A DNA stretch of 64,000 bases from UBA7239 sp035430165 (GCA_035430165.1 DAOMGE010000004.1:1-64000); one strand, 5' to 3'; positions 25,762 through 34,617 are shown, counted from the stretch's first letter. Numbers and translations: made by a program. The notes: a model not told the origin generated them from the sequence alone.

Positions 25762-26223
25762 ATGCAAAAAGATCCGACTGATGAGTTGTTCATGCGTCGT
25801 GCGCTTGAACTGGCGCTCGCGGCGCAGCAGCGCGGCGAAGTGCCTGTCGGTGCTGTGGTAGTGCGCGACGGCGAAATCATTGGCGAAGGATTTAACCAGC
25901 CGATCAGCAGTTGTGATCCCACCGCGCATGCAGAAGTGGTTGCCTTGCGCGATGCCGCATCACGCATCGGTAATTATCGGCTTCCCGGTGCGACACTCTA
26001 TGTGACGATTGAACCTTGCACGATGTGTGCCGGCGCACTGGTACATGCGCGGGTGCAACGCGTGGTGTATGGCACACCTGAAACGAAGTCCGGTGTTGCT
26101 GTCAGTCATATCGGATTATTCGACGCGGCGCATTTCAATCACCGCATCATTTGTGAAGGCGGCGTGCTGGAACAGGAATGTGCAGCCCTGATGCGGGAGT
26201 TTTTCAAAAGTCGCCGCAGCTGA
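25762..26223 (+). CDS. tadA: tRNA-specific adenosine deaminase
   Basis: TadA converts A34 to inosine in tRNA-Arg(ACG). Zinc-site residues are H56-A-E58 (HAEVVALRDA) with catalytic Glu and C86-x2-C89 (PCTMCAGAL). The 153-residue length is normal. TATCAT at 25720-25725 may be its -10 box. It is divergent from tlyA and converges on the transaldolase gene. Confidence 0.95.
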   Translation: MQKDPTDELFMRRALELALAAQQRGEVPVGAVVVRDGEIIGEGFNQPISSCDPTAHAEVVALRDAASRIGNYRLPGATLYVTIEPCTMCAGALVHARVQRVVYGTPETKSGVAVSHIGLFDAAHFNHRIICEGGVLEQECAALMREFFKSRRS

Positions 26224-26255
26224 AGCCTGTCGCGTACCTGTCTTTGCCAATGGTG

Positions 26256-27215
26256 TTACAACTTGCTGGCCAGCATGTTTTCCAGGGTGATCTGGTCGGC
26301 AGTAAACAGCCTTATACCTTCTGCCAGTTTTTCGGTAGCCATCGCATCCTGGTTGAATTGCCAGCGGAAGGTTTTTTCATCCATCGGGGTTAATGTTGTG
26401 GTTTCCCGTGCGGGCTTGTCGAGTTGCCGTTGCAGGTTGCCTTCGGTGCGATCCAGTTCCTCAAGCAGGGCAGGGCTGATGGTGAGCCGGTCGCAGCCTG
26501 CCAGCGCAAGGATTTCGCCGCTGTTGCGAAAGCTTGCGGCCATCACCACAGTGTCGAACCCGTATTGCCGATAGTGCAGGTAAATATCTTTTACCAGCTG
26601 CACGCCGGGTTCTTTGGCGGGCACGAAATTTTTGGTATCCGTGTTTTTGATATGCCAGTCCAGCACGCGGCCTACAAAGGGTGAAATCAGGAATACTCCG
26701 GCTTCGGCACAGGCGCGGGCTTGTGCAAATGAAAACAGCAGCGTCAGGTTGCACTGGATGTTGTCTTTTTCCAGTATGCGTGCGGCCTGGATGCCTTCCC
26801 AGGTGGATGCAATTTTTATCAGCACGCGATCACGTGGCACACCATTTTTTTCGTACAAGCTGATGAGCAGTCGTGCACGTTCGATAGTGGCCGCTGTATC
26901 GAATGAAAGTCGCGCATCGACTTCGGTGGATACGCGGCCGGGAATGCGTTTGCTGATTTCGCAGCCTGCCTTTACGGCCAGCATGACCGCTGTGTGTGCA
27001 GCAATGTCTGCTGCGGATCCGGCTGGCAATTGTTGCCTGGCCCAGCGGATACTCTCGGTGGTGAGGGATTTGTAACTGTCGAGCGCGGCGGCTTTCAGCA
27101 GCAATGATGGATTGGTGGTTGCATCGCGCGGCCGGTATTTTCCAATGGCGTCGATATCGCCGGTATCTGCTACTACGTCGGAATAATTGCGCAATTGTTC
27201 AAGCAGGGAAGTCAT
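26256..27215 (-). CDS. tal: Transaldolase
   Basis: Transaldolase moves a dihydroxyacetone unit between sugar phosphates in the non-oxidative pentose phosphate pathway. The Schiff-base lysine is K134 in VLIKIASTWEGIQAA. The N-terminal DATTNPSLLLKAA and SPFVGRVLDWH are family signatures. The 319-residue length matches TalA/TalB. It appears monocistronic, with no other pentose phosphate gene nearby. Confidence 0.95.
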   Translation of the reverse strand: MTSLLEQLRNYSDVVADTGDIDAIGKYRPRDATTNPSLLLKAAALDSYKSLTTESIRWARQQLPAGSAADIAAHTAVMLAVKAGCEISKRIPGRVSTEVDARLSFDTAATIERARLLISLYEKNGVPRDRVLIKIASTWEGIQAARILEKDNIQCNLTLLFSFAQARACAEAGVFLISPFVGRVLDWHIKNTDTKNFVPAKEPGVQLVKDIYLHYRQYGFDTVVMAASFRNSGEILALAGCDRLTISPALLEELDRTEGNLQRQLDKPARETTTLTPMDEKTFRWQFNQDAMATEKLAEGIRLFTADQITLENMLASKL

Positions 27216-27259
27216 GATGTTGGTCGCCGTGATGGAGGATTACTTGCGCATTCTAGCAG

Positions 27260-28237
27260 TCAGTGTACACGTTGCCAGCGTGTATCTCCGGCAAGCACTT
27301 CATAGCGCGCCCAGCTGGCAAACTGTTTCTGGTCGATCAGGCGAATTTCACCGCGATTGGCGCCTGCTACCGTTTTGTAGATGATCTGTTGTTTACGCGC
27401 ATCCGCTTCGCTGCGGTCAATGATCTGGCGTACTGCCCACGATTCACCGGAAAGCCCGTTGCTGTAATACGCGCCACCTTTTAACTCCTGTGGCTGCAAG
27501 GATGTATTTTCCTGCTGGCGTGCCAGGGTTTGGTACAGCGTCTGCAGTTGTTCATCGCTGATATCAATCACTTCGTCAATTTCGGCCAGGGCAGTCTGCA
27601 AGTGTTGTTGTGTCAGAGAAAATTCCTGTCCGAGTTGTGCCGGTGTTACGTGATGCCGCAGATGAAAACTCGCAGGATAGCGTCGCCATGCAAAGGGCAG
27701 GTTCAGGATAAAAGCGGCTAGCAGAATGGTAGATACATTGAGTAGCACGGGATCCAGGACGAATGTCCAGCCAGGAATTTCCGTGTTGTGGGTGGCCAGC
27801 ACCACAGACAGTGCCGTAGCGCCGCCTGGCGGGTGTATGCAACGCAATATGTGCATGGCACCAATGGCGAGAGCGACAGAGAGTGTTTCTGCGGCGAATC
27901 CCCCGCCTGTTGTATGGGCAACAGCAAGGCCGACCAGGGCTGACACACTTTGCCCACCCAGTACTGCCCACGGTTGCGATAGCGGTCCATGGGGCACGGC
28001 GAATACCAATACAGCTGTGGCACCGATGGAGGCAATCAGAACTGGTGTGTGTGATGATGCGCCAATAGAATGTATGGACACCCACGCAACCATTGCGATG
28101 CCAGCAGCGGATGTCAGCACCGCAACCAGTTGTTCGCGCATGGAGGGTTTGTGCGCAGGCACTCCCAATGCGTGCTGGATTTGCAACCAGACATTCTTGA
28201 GACCGGTTTTGTTCAGGGAGGGCAATGTCATCCGCAT
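27260..28237 (-). CDS. HPP family integral membrane protein
   Basis: The N-terminal 190 residues hold about four to five hydrophobic helices with the family signature CIHPPGGATAL and GATAVLVFAVPHGPLSQPW. Related HPP proteins have been linked to nitrite transport in chloroplasts and cyanobacteria. The C-terminal 130 residues are soluble and helical with an ELKGGAYYSNG segment and no CBS motif I can identify. It is divergent from the metal exporter gene, 72 bases away. The role here is unproven. Confidence 0.82.
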   Translation of the reverse strand: MRMTLPSLNKTGLKNVWLQIQHALGVPAHKPSMREQLVAVLTSAAGIAMVAWVSIHSIGASSHTPVLIASIGATAVLVFAVPHGPLSQPWAVLGGQSVSALVGLAVAHTTGGGFAAETLSVALAIGAMHILRCIHPPGGATALSVVLATHNTEIPGWTFVLDPVLLNVSTILLAAFILNLPFAWRRYPASFHLRHHVTPAQLGQEFSLTQQHLQTALAEIDEVIDISDEQLQTLYQTLARQQENTSLQPQELKGGAYYSNGLSGESWAVRQIIDRSEADARKQQIIYKTVAGANRGEIRLIDQKQFASWARYEVLAGDTRWQRVH

Positions 28238-28309
28238 GACTCTTTTGTTTGTGGCAACTGCTGGTTTGTATCAACTTTCAGTCTATATCAACGACGACAG
28301 GTTTCTATC

Positions 28310-29292
28310 ATGCCCGCAATTGCAGAGCTGATCCAGCAAGGTGTCACCAACTGGTGGTTGTTTGTACCGACGGCTATTTTGTTGGGTGCGCTGCATGGAT
28401 TGGAGCCTGGTCATTCTAAAACCATGATGGCGTCATTCATTGTCGCCGTACGTGGTACGGTTGCTCAGGCTGCAGTGCTCGGTTTGTGTGCCGCTTTTTC
28501 ACATTCGGTCATTGTGTGGATACTGGCCTTACTGGCGTTGAAATATGGCAATGCCATGATTGCCGAGCAATCTGAACCTTATTTTATGCTGTTGTCGGGT
28601 GTGATTATTATCAGCGTGGCAATATGGATGTTTATGCGCACGCGACGTGACAATCTTGCCGCGCACACGCATGCTCATCACGATCACGATCACGATCACG
28701 ATCACGATCACGATCACGATCACGATCACGATCACGATCACGANNNNNNNNNNNNNNNNNNNNNNNNNNNNNNNNNNNNNNNNNNNNNNNNNNNNNNNNN
28801 NNNNNNNNNNNNNNNNNNNNNNNNNNNNNNNNNNNNNNNNNNNATCACGATCACGATCACGATCACGATCACGATCACGATCACGATCACGATCACGAAG
28901 TGGACGATGAATACCAGGATGCGCACGAGCGTGCGCATGCAGAAGAAATCAGGCGGCGTTTTGCCGGCCAGCATGTCACCACGGCGCAAATTGCACTGTT
29001 TGGTTTGACGGGTGGCCTGATGCCTTGTCCTGCTTCAGTCACCATCCTGATGCTGTGCCTGCACCTGAAGCGCTTCACGCTGGGTCTGGCGATGGTGGCG
29101 TCTTTCAGTGCAGGTCTGGCACTGGCGATGGTTAGTGTCGGGGTGATTGCGGCCTGGGGGGCGCAGCACATGCACAAACATTTTGGCGGGAATTTCAGCA
29201 CGCTGGCGCGCAAGGCGCCTTATTTATCCAGTGCCCTGATGGTGGTAGTCGGTACGGTGATGGGGACACAAGGATTGCTGCAACTGTTTTGA
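28310..29292 (+). CDS. Nickel/cobalt efflux protein of the RcnA/NicO family, interrupted by an assembly gap
   Basis: The N-terminal part shows GALHGLEPGHSKTMMA, the metal-site signature of RcnA-type exporters, and helices follow up to a long His-Asp repeat (CACGAT codon pairs). The C-terminal part (VDDEYQDAHERAHAEEIRRR, then LTGGLMPCPASVTILM) completes the family. A run of 100 N (28744-28843) lies inside the repeat. Across it the frame appears to shift, but that is explained by the gap's arbitrary length, so I treat the two parts as one gene. His-rich loops of this family bind Ni(II)/Co(II). Confidence 0.88.
28679..28900 (+). repeat. CACGAT hexanucleotide repeat with 100-N assembly gap
   Basis: Pure CACGAT units run from about 28679 to 28743 and again from 28844 to about 28898, encoding His-Asp. 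The 100 N at 28744-28843 are a standard placeholder of unknown true length. If the repeat is uninterrupted, the left copy ends at unit position 5 and the right copy begins at position 5, so the true gap is 5 modulo 6, which also restores the reading frame. Confidence 0.95.
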
Positions 29293-29296
29293 TATG

Positions 29297-30106
29297 TCAC
29301 ATGCCGGTTGAATTTTTCTCTTCACGTAATTTCTTTTCACTCTGCACAATGTGCTGGGTGCCGGTGAGAATGCCGCGCAGGATGCTCAGTTCCATCTGGT
29401 CCGGGCGTATGCGGTAAAACAGCCGTCGCAAACGAGCCATGGTCTGGCGCGGGTTTTCACGTTTGTGGAATCCGATATCGACCATGGTTTGTTCCAGATG
29501 CTCGAAATAAAACTCAAGCTCTTCTGCCTTGGCAGGTGCAATATCCCAGTCTGCCCACTCCGGCTTGCCAGCGGTATCTGTTGCTGCCAGCGCTGCCTGG
29601 CGCACTTCGTAGGCGACAACCTGCACAGCCGTGGCGAGATTCAATGCGCTGTAAACAGGATTGGCAGGGATATGCAGGTGAGCGTGGCAGTGTTGCAATT
29701 CTTCGTTGGTGAGACCGCGGTCTTCACGCCCGAACAGGATGGCCACGGGATGCGTCGGCGCTTCGCTTACAGCATGTTCGCCGGCTTCGCGCGCCGTGTG
29801 CAGTGGCCAGGGAATGGAGCGCTCGCGCGCACTGGTGCCCAGTACCAGGCCGCAATCTGCAATGGCTTCGCCAAGGCTGCTGACAACGCGGGTATTGTCG
29901 AGTACATCCAGTGCGTGACCGGCACGCCAGATAGCTTTGTCTGCCGGGAAATCCTGGGGATTCACCAGAACCAGTTGTGATAACCCCATGTTTTTCATTG
30001 CCCTGGCTGTTCCGCCAATATTGCCGGGATGTTGGGTGTTGATCAGTACAATTCTGATATTGGAGAGCAGCGGGAATAAATGATCAACAGGTTCTTGGCT
30101 AGGCAT
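29297..30106 (-). CDS. trmJ: tRNA (cytidine/uridine-2'-O-)methyltransferase TrmJ
   Basis: TrmJ 2'-O-methylates position 32 of tRNAs. SPOUT-fold motifs are visible: NIGGTARAMKNMGLSQLVLVNP (motif 1, including the catalytic Arg), ILFGREDRGLTNEEL (motif 2) and IPANPVYSALNLATAVQ (motif 3), with a helical C-terminal extension. The 269-residue protein starts at ATG 30106; an upstream in-frame GTG adds 26 residues without family sequence. It converges on the metal exporter gene with 4 bases between. Confidence 0.94.
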   Translation of the reverse strand: MPSQEPVDHLFPLLSNIRIVLINTQHPGNIGGTARAMKNMGLSQLVLVNPQDFPADKAIWRAGHALDVLDNTRVVSSLGEAIADCGLVLGTSARERSIPWPLHTAREAGEHAVSEAPTHPVAILFGREDRGLTNEELQHCHAHLHIPANPVYSALNLATAVQVVAYEVRQAALAATDTAGKPEWADWDIAPAKAEELEFYFEHLEQTMVDIGFHKRENPRQTMARLRRLFYRIRPDQMELSILRGILTGTQHIVQSEKKLREEKNSTGM

Positions 30107-30333
30107 GATGCAACGGGCTGGATGGAAGAGAGTTGGCAGTCTAGCAGAAATGACAAAATCGGGGCCCGGGTTTGCGAGAGTCACAGTGCTGGTTTTTTCG
30201 ACTGAAAGCGTGTCCAGAGATATTGACCGTTAAAAAAATCCGCGCTAATTTTTGACTGCAGTCAGGAGAATGTCCGATAGGGAAGTTTTGTCGAAAACTT
30301 GTGTCATAAAACTTTTGACGACAGGGGGATGGT
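30107..30333. other. Intergenic region with two dyads (trmJ / PA3496-family gene)
   Basis: It holds a 12-bp perfect palindrome TGACTGCAGTCA (30253-30264) and a 7-bp hairpin AAGTTTT-GTCG-AAAACTT (30283-30300), with AAAACTT repeated at about 30308. A Shine-Dalgarno-like CAGGGGG precedes the small gene. The dyads could be operators or RNA hairpins; no regulator can be named. Confidence 0.45.
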
Positions 30334-30519
30334 ATGGGGAAACTTGATGTCGACAACAGTCTGGTAGAAGTAGAGGATTTTGACGATGAGTCAGACGCAG
30401 AGCCTGACTCCGGCAAAATCCCGCCGATGACAAAAGACATGCGTCGTCGCCTTGAAGAGAAGCTGGATGATGCTCGCCTGAGTCGTGAATTACGTGAATA
30501 CGACTTCAAGGGTATCTAG
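30334..30519 (+). CDS. PA3496-family small protein (putative envelope integrity)
   Basis: This 61-residue protein is acidic at its N-terminus (VEVEDFDDESDAEPDSG) and has the conserved C-terminal block PPMTKDMRRRLEEKLDD followed by ARLSRELREYDF. That block is the hallmark of a small gammaproteobacterial family named after Pseudomonas PA3496. Its role is poorly known. It has no signal peptide or membrane segment. It is not close enough to the CoA ester lyase (102 bases) to be sure of an operon. Confidence 0.8.
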   Translation: MGKLDVDNSLVEVEDFDDESDAEPDSGKIPPMTKDMRRRLEEKLDDARLSRELREYDFKGI

Positions 30520-30621
30520 CGAGAACCATCTGGAATCGGAACAATCTGATACCGGAACAAAGTAAGATAGCGCCTGATTTTTGATTGCCTTCCTTGTTTT
30601 CCCACCGGGAGTGATTTCGCC

Positions 30622-31467
30622 ATGATCAGGCCGCGCCGCTCTGTCCTGTATATGCCTGCCAACAACAGTCGTGCGCTGGAAAAAGCACGCGAATTGCCCG
30701 CCGATTGCATCATCGTTGATCTGGAAGATGCTGTGGCACCTACAGCCAAGGCCGATGCCCGCACAATGGCAGTAGATGCCGTACGTGCTGGCGGGTTCGG
30801 GTCGCGTGAATTGGCGATACGCATCAATCCCGAAGGCAGTCCGTGGTTTGCCGATGATCTGGCGGCAGTCGTCCGCAGTGGGGTTGACGCTGTTGTGCTA
30901 CCCAAAGTGGAAAGCGCCGCGACAGTCCAGCATGTGGCGGACCAGCTGCCAGAGGGCATGGCCGTATGGGCCATGATCGAGACCCCGCGCGGTGTCATGA
31001 AGGTAGATGAAATAGCCCTGGCACATGCCCGCTTGAAAGTGCTGGTGATGGGTACATCGGATCTGGCCAAGGAGTTGCGGGTGCCGCATCGCCCGGATCG
31101 CCTCGGTTTTCTGTACGCCTTGTCACGTTGCGTGGTGGCAGCGCGGGTTGCGGGTGTTGACGCGATCGATGGTGTCTATCTGGATATTGCGGATAGCGAG
31201 GGTTTTGCTGCGATTTGTGAGCAGGGAAAGGCATTGGGTTTTGATGGCAAATCGCTGATCCATCCTGGTCAGCTGGCCGTGGCCAATGCCGTGTTCGCGC
31301 CATCTCCTGCTGAACTTGAGAAAGCACAGCGAATCCTGCAGGTATGGCAGGATGCCGAAGCCGCTGGCTCAGGCGTTGCCGTGCTGGATGGCAAGCTGGT
31401 TGAAAACCTGCATGCAGGAGAAGCCAGACGTTTGTTGGCACTGGCCGCAGCCATTTGTCAGTATTAA
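30622..31467 (+). CDS. CoA ester lyase (HpcH/HpaI aldolase, CitE-like)
   Basis: The 281-residue TIM-barrel protein has the family motifs RRSVLYMPANNSRALEKA, IIVDLEDAVAP with the metal-binding Asp/Glu, LAIRINPEGSPW, AVVLPKVESA, WAMIETPRGV and GFDGKSLIHPGQ. Members cleave malyl-CoA, beta-methylmalyl-CoA or citramalyl-CoA, and some act as thioesterases. The exact substrate cannot be read from sequence. A ribosome-binding CGGGAG lies about 10 bases before ATG 30622. Confidence 0.88.
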   Translation: MIRPRRSVLYMPANNSRALEKARELPADCIIVDLEDAVAPTAKADARTMAVDAVRAGGFGSRELAIRINPEGSPWFADDLAAVVRSGVDAVVLPKVESAATVQHVADQLPEGMAVWAMIETPRGVMKVDEIALAHARLKVLVMGTSDLAKELRVPHRPDRLGFLYALSRCVVAARVAGVDAIDGVYLDIADSEGFAAICEQGKALGFDGKSLIHPGQLAVANAVFAPSPAELEKAQRILQVWQDAEAAGSGVAVLDGKLVENLHAGEARRLLALAAAICQY

Positions 31468-31577
31468 CACCAACTTCGTCACATAGGATTTGTGTCAGCG
31501 CGGCTTGCTGATTAGGGTCGGGGTGGGTAAAGGTTATTCCCGTATCGTTGCAATGCCCATACAGAAGGGGATCTTGT

Positions 31578-31877
31578 ATGAAGAATGCGGTGGAATTGCT
31601 GGATGTGATTTCTGCTAGTAGCCTGCCGGTGGCCGAGAATCTCGAGCAGCAGCGTGATGGCATTGTTGCAAGGATTGATGCGCAGCTGAACGCTGCCGGC
31701 GCAAGCGCTGATTCGGTGGCGGATTCCGTTGCTCGTTTGCTGGTAAACGAGGGGGTGGTCATGACGGACACGCAAAGTGTGCGGGATGTGGTAGCCGAGT
31801 ATTTGCATGTTATTGATGACGAGCAGGCAGCCCTTGGTGATGAAGAGATGGACTTCCTGGAAAATTTCCTGAAATAA
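31578..31877 (+). CDS. Small acidic hypothetical protein
   Basis: The product is 99 residues, acidic and probably all helical, without cysteine, signal peptide or membrane segment. It starts at ATG 31578 with AAGGGGA at 31564-31570 as ribosome-binding site, and ends DEEMDFLENFLK. I do not recognise it. It lies between the CoA ester lyase and acpP, on the same strand, with the acpP promoter region downstream. Good ribosome-binding site and ordinary codon use suggest a real gene. Confidence 0.55.
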   Translation: MKNAVELLDVISASSLPVAENLEQQRDGIVARIDAQLNAAGASADSVADSVARLLVNEGVVMTDTQSVRDVVAEYLHVIDDEQAALGDEEMDFLENFLK

Positions 31878-31975
31878 AAACCTGAAAAAACAGTCGGTTA
31901 CAGGCTGATAATTGATCATAACTCTATGAAATAAAAGGATTTTCTGTGCTCTTTCCCTTTGCGGGGAAATGAGGG

Positions 31976-31981
31976 TAAAAT
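31976..31981 (+). promoter_or_regulatory. Candidate -10 box for acpP
   Basis: TAAAAT is followed directly by GCGCGC, a GC-rich discriminator of the kind found at growth-rate or stringently controlled promoters. It lies 78 bases before the acpP ATG. A good -35 hexamer at correct spacing was not found. Confidence 0.35.
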
Positions 31982-32059
31982 GCGCGCTCGAAATCGGGGG
32001 GGCAAGCGCATGCGCAGCAACCCGGACTTTCCAAATCCCATCAGGAGTACAGCGAGACC

Positions 32060-32296
32060 ATGAGCAGCATTGAAGAACGCGTTAAGAAAATCGTTGCAGA
32101 GCAACTGGGTGTCAAGGAAGAGGACGTGAAAAACGAAGCCTCTTTCGTTGAGGATCTTGGCGCAGACTCCCTGGATACGGTTGAGTTGGTAATGGCACTG
32201 GAAGAAGAATTTGAAACAGAGATTCCAGACGAAGAAGCCGAGAAAATCACTACCGTACAACTTGCCATTGATTACATTAACGCCCATCTGGCGTAA
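32060..32296 (+). CDS. acpP: Acyl carrier protein
   Basis: AcpP carries growing acyl chains on a 4'-phosphopantetheine arm attached to S37 (GADSLDTVELVMALEEEF). The 78-residue acidic protein is typical. A strong hairpin terminator begins 4 bases after the stop, yet fabF follows in the same direction, so acpP can be made in excess over fabF. A separate upstream promoter is likely. fabD/fabG are not in front of it here; a small unknown gene is. Confidence 0.97.
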   Translation: MSSIEERVKKIVAEQLGVKEEDVKNEASFVEDLGADSLDTVELVMALEEEFETEIPDEEAEKITTVQLAIDYINAHLA

Positions 32297-32300
32297 ATCA

Positions 32301-32330
32301 GGCGCTGCTTTCGGGCAGTGCCAGTTTTTT
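32301..32330 (+). terminator. Terminator directly after acpP
   Basis: GGCGCTGC (32301-32308) pairs with GCAGTGCC (32315-32322, one G-T pair) around a 6-base loop, followed by AGTTTTTT. It should uncouple high acpP expression from fabF. Confidence 0.8.
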
Positions 32331-32372
32331 CGGTCAAGACGGTAAGTCAAGACAGCGTGTTATCGATACAGG

Positions 32373-32402
32373 AAAGCCGTCACTTTGCAGTACGGCTTTT
32401 CT
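32373..32402 (+). terminator. Second hairpin/terminator between acpP and fabF
   Basis: AAAGCCGT (32373-32380) pairs with ACGGCTTT (32392-32399) across an 11-base loop, then T-rich sequence. It may be a backup terminator or attenuator upstream of fabF. Confidence 0.6.
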
Positions 32403-32476
32403 TGTATCTGCACTATGGTTTTTGCGGTGAGCAAGTTATTTTCCTTGAATAGGGTCATCCTACAGGAGCATTGCGC

Positions 32477-33715
32477 GTGTTGGGCAGAAGAGTTGTAGTC
32501 ACAGGTATGGGCATGGTGTCGCCATTGGGCAATACCGTTGCCGCAACATGGGAAGGCATTCTGGCTGGGCGCAGCGGTATACAGAAAATCGACCAGTTTG
32601 ACGCAACGCCATTCACTACCCAGTTTGCTGGCAACGTGCGTGGCCTGGATATCGAGCAATATATGCCGCTCAAGGATGCTCGCAAGATGGATACTTTTAT
32701 CCAGTATGGTCTTGTGGCTGGTATTCAGGCGATGGAGGATAGTGGCTTTGAAGTGACGGAAGCCAACGCTGATCGTTGTGGGGCTGCCATCGGCTCCGGT
32801 ATCGGTGGTATCGGGGCAATCGAGGAAAGCCGCGACATTATCGTCAACAAAGGCCCAAGGCGGATTTCCCCGTTCTTTGTGCCGGGCAGCATTATCAACA
32901 TGGTGGCCGGTAACCTTGCGATCAAATTCGGTTTGCGTGGCCCCAATATCGCTGTGACCACGGCGTGTACTACCGGAACGCACAATATTGGCCTGGCGGC
33001 ACGCATGATTGCACTGGGTGAAGCTGACATGATGCTGGCGGGCGGTGCAGAGATGGCCTGCACTCCGGTAGGCTTGGGTGGTTTTGCTGCTGCACGCGCC
33101 TTGTCGACACGTAATGATGATCCGCAGCGTGCCAGCCGGCCGTGGGATCGTGACCGCGATGGTTTTGTCCTGGGTGATGGGGCAGCGGTGCTGGTTCTTG
33201 AAGAGTACGAACAGGCCAGGCAGCGCGGTGCGAGGATTTACGCCGAAATGTGCGGTTTTGGCATGAGTGATGATGCCTATCACATGACCTCACCACCAGA
33301 AGACGGAAGCGGTGCGGCGCGTTCGATGGTCAATGCCATGCGAGATGCCGGAATCAACACAGAAGAACTGGATTACATCAATGCACACGGCACCTCGACC
33401 CCTGCTGGTGATATTGCCGAGTGCCGTGCGGTGAAATCGGTGATGGGTGCTGATGCGCCAAACGTGGCAGTGAGTTCCACTAAATCCATGACGGGGCATT
33501 TACTTGGCGCAGCTGGCGCGATAGAGGCTGTTTTCTCGGTGCTGGCCATTCGCGACCAGGTGGCACCACCGACGATCAATCTCGACAACCCCGATAACGA
33601 ATGTGACCTGAACTTTGTGCCACACCAACCGCAACAACGGCTTGTGCGTTATGCCATGTCCAACTCGTTTGGGTTTGGCGGTACAAACGGCACATTGCTG
33701 TTCGGGAAAATCTAG
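32477..33715 (+). CDS. fabF: Beta-ketoacyl-ACP synthase II
   Basis: FabF elongates acyl-ACP by condensing it with malonyl-ACP, including the step to vaccenate precursors. The Cys-His-His triad is C164 (TTACTTGTHN), H304 (NAHGTSTPAGD) and H341 (KSMTGHLLGAAGA). I chose GTG 32477 because AGGAG at 32464-32468 is 8 bases away and the 412-residue product aligns with the usual start RRVVVTGMGM; a TTG at 32471 is too close to that site. It heads the fabF-pabC-mltG-tmk-holB run. Confidence 0.96.
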   Translation: MLGRRVVVTGMGMVSPLGNTVAATWEGILAGRSGIQKIDQFDATPFTTQFAGNVRGLDIEQYMPLKDARKMDTFIQYGLVAGIQAMEDSGFEVTEANADRCGAAIGSGIGGIGAIEESRDIIVNKGPRRISPFFVPGSIINMVAGNLAIKFGLRGPNIAVTTACTTGTHNIGLAARMIALGEADMMLAGGAEMACTPVGLGGFAAARALSTRNDDPQRASRPWDRDRDGFVLGDGAAVLVLEEYEQARQRGARIYAEMCGFGMSDDAYHMTSPPEDGSGAARSMVNAMRDAGINTEELDYINAHGTSTPAGDIAECRAVKSVMGADAPNVAVSSTKSMTGHLLGAAGAIEAVFSVLAIRDQVAPPTINLDNPDNECDLNFVPHQPQQRLVRYAMSNSFGFGGTNGTLLFGKI

Positions 33716-33768
33716 TGTCAGGGACACGTCGACGACAGTGATCACCAAGTCATGCCATTATTGCCGCC

Positions 33769-34617
33769 ATGACAACCCATCCTACAGTCGCTAACACTTC
33801 TCCCGCCGGTGGTGATTGGTCTCCCCGCTGGGAACGGGCCGTGGCTTACGGGGATGGTGTGTTTGAAACCATGCGTGTGCATGATGGCAATATTCCCCTC
33901 TGGTCTTTTCATCTCAAACGATTGCGGCATGCGCTGGCAACCCTGCATATCGATGCTGATGTTGCCTCGATAGAAAAGGACAGTTTGTCACTGGCGGCAC
34001 AACATAAAAGCGGTGTGCTGAAACTCACTGTCGCCCGTAGCGGTGGTGGACGGGGCTATGATGCCCGCACGGCACGCGATGTTGCCACCAGCCTTCGCTA
34101 TTTTCCTGCCCCTGTGTACAGCAAGTCCCGCCAGCAGGATGGTGTGCGTCTGTATATTTGCCAACAGCGCCTTTCCTGGAATCCTGTATTGGCAGGCATC
34201 AAACATCTCAATCGACTGGACAATGTCCTCGCTGCCAGTGAATGGAATCGCGACTGGGCGGATGAGGGTCTGTTGCTGGATAACAGTGGTGCAGTTATCG
34301 AAGGCACCATGAGTAACCTGTTTGTTGTGCGACATGGAAGCCTGGCAACACCGTCACTGTCCCATTGCGGTGTTGCTGGTGTGATGCGCGCGCTGATCAT
34401 GCAGGAATTGGCAAAAAAAAGCGGGTTTGCCTTGCGGGAAATGCGTTTGACACTCGCTGATGTTCTCTCTGCAGACGAATGTTTTGTCTGTAACAGTATT
34501 TTTGGTATATGGCCTGTGCGATCGATTGGTGTCAGTGCCATGCCTGACCAAAAACCTGCAAGTATGAAGCTCATCAGTTATTTACAGTCATACGGATACG
34601 GTGATCTGTATGTCTGA
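33769..34617 (+). CDS. pabC: Aminodeoxychorismate lyase
   Basis: PabC is the PLP enzyme that releases p-aminobenzoate from aminodeoxychorismate for folate synthesis. Motifs seen are YGDGVFETMRV, the PLP lysine in AGIKHLNRLDNVLA, and EGTMSNLFVV. The protein has 282 residues, with a slightly long N-terminus. The position between fabF and mltG is the conserved one. Its stop overlaps the mltG start by 8 bases. Confidence 0.93.
   Translation: MTTHPTVANTSPAGGDWSPRWERAVAYGDGVFETMRVHDGNIPLWSFHLKRLRHALATLHIDADVASIEKDSLSLAAQHKSGVLKLTVARSGGGRGYDARTARDVATSLRYFPAPVYSKSRQQDGVRLYICQQRLSWNPVLAGIKHLNRLDNVLAASEWNRDWADEGLLLDNSGAVIEGTMSNLFVVRHGSLATPSLSHCGVAGVMRALIMQELAKKSGFALREMRLTLADVLSADECFVCNSIFGIWPVRSIGVSAMPDQKPASMKLISYLQSYGYGDLYV

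Noticed and set aside
25684..25929. N-terminal extension of the TlyA-family protein
   Set aside because: The extra residues are encoded antisense to tadA and lack family similarity; the S4 domain begins at ATG 25683.
28679..28900. Short regular repeats that might be taken for a CRISPR array
   Set aside because: The unit is a 6-bp CACGAT with no spacers and lies in frame within a coding sequence.
28310..29292. Apparent frameshift in the metal exporter gene and an Ile-Thr repeat protein
   Set aside because: The shift comes from the arbitrary 100-N gap; repeat phase and reading frame both predict an intact His-Asp loop.
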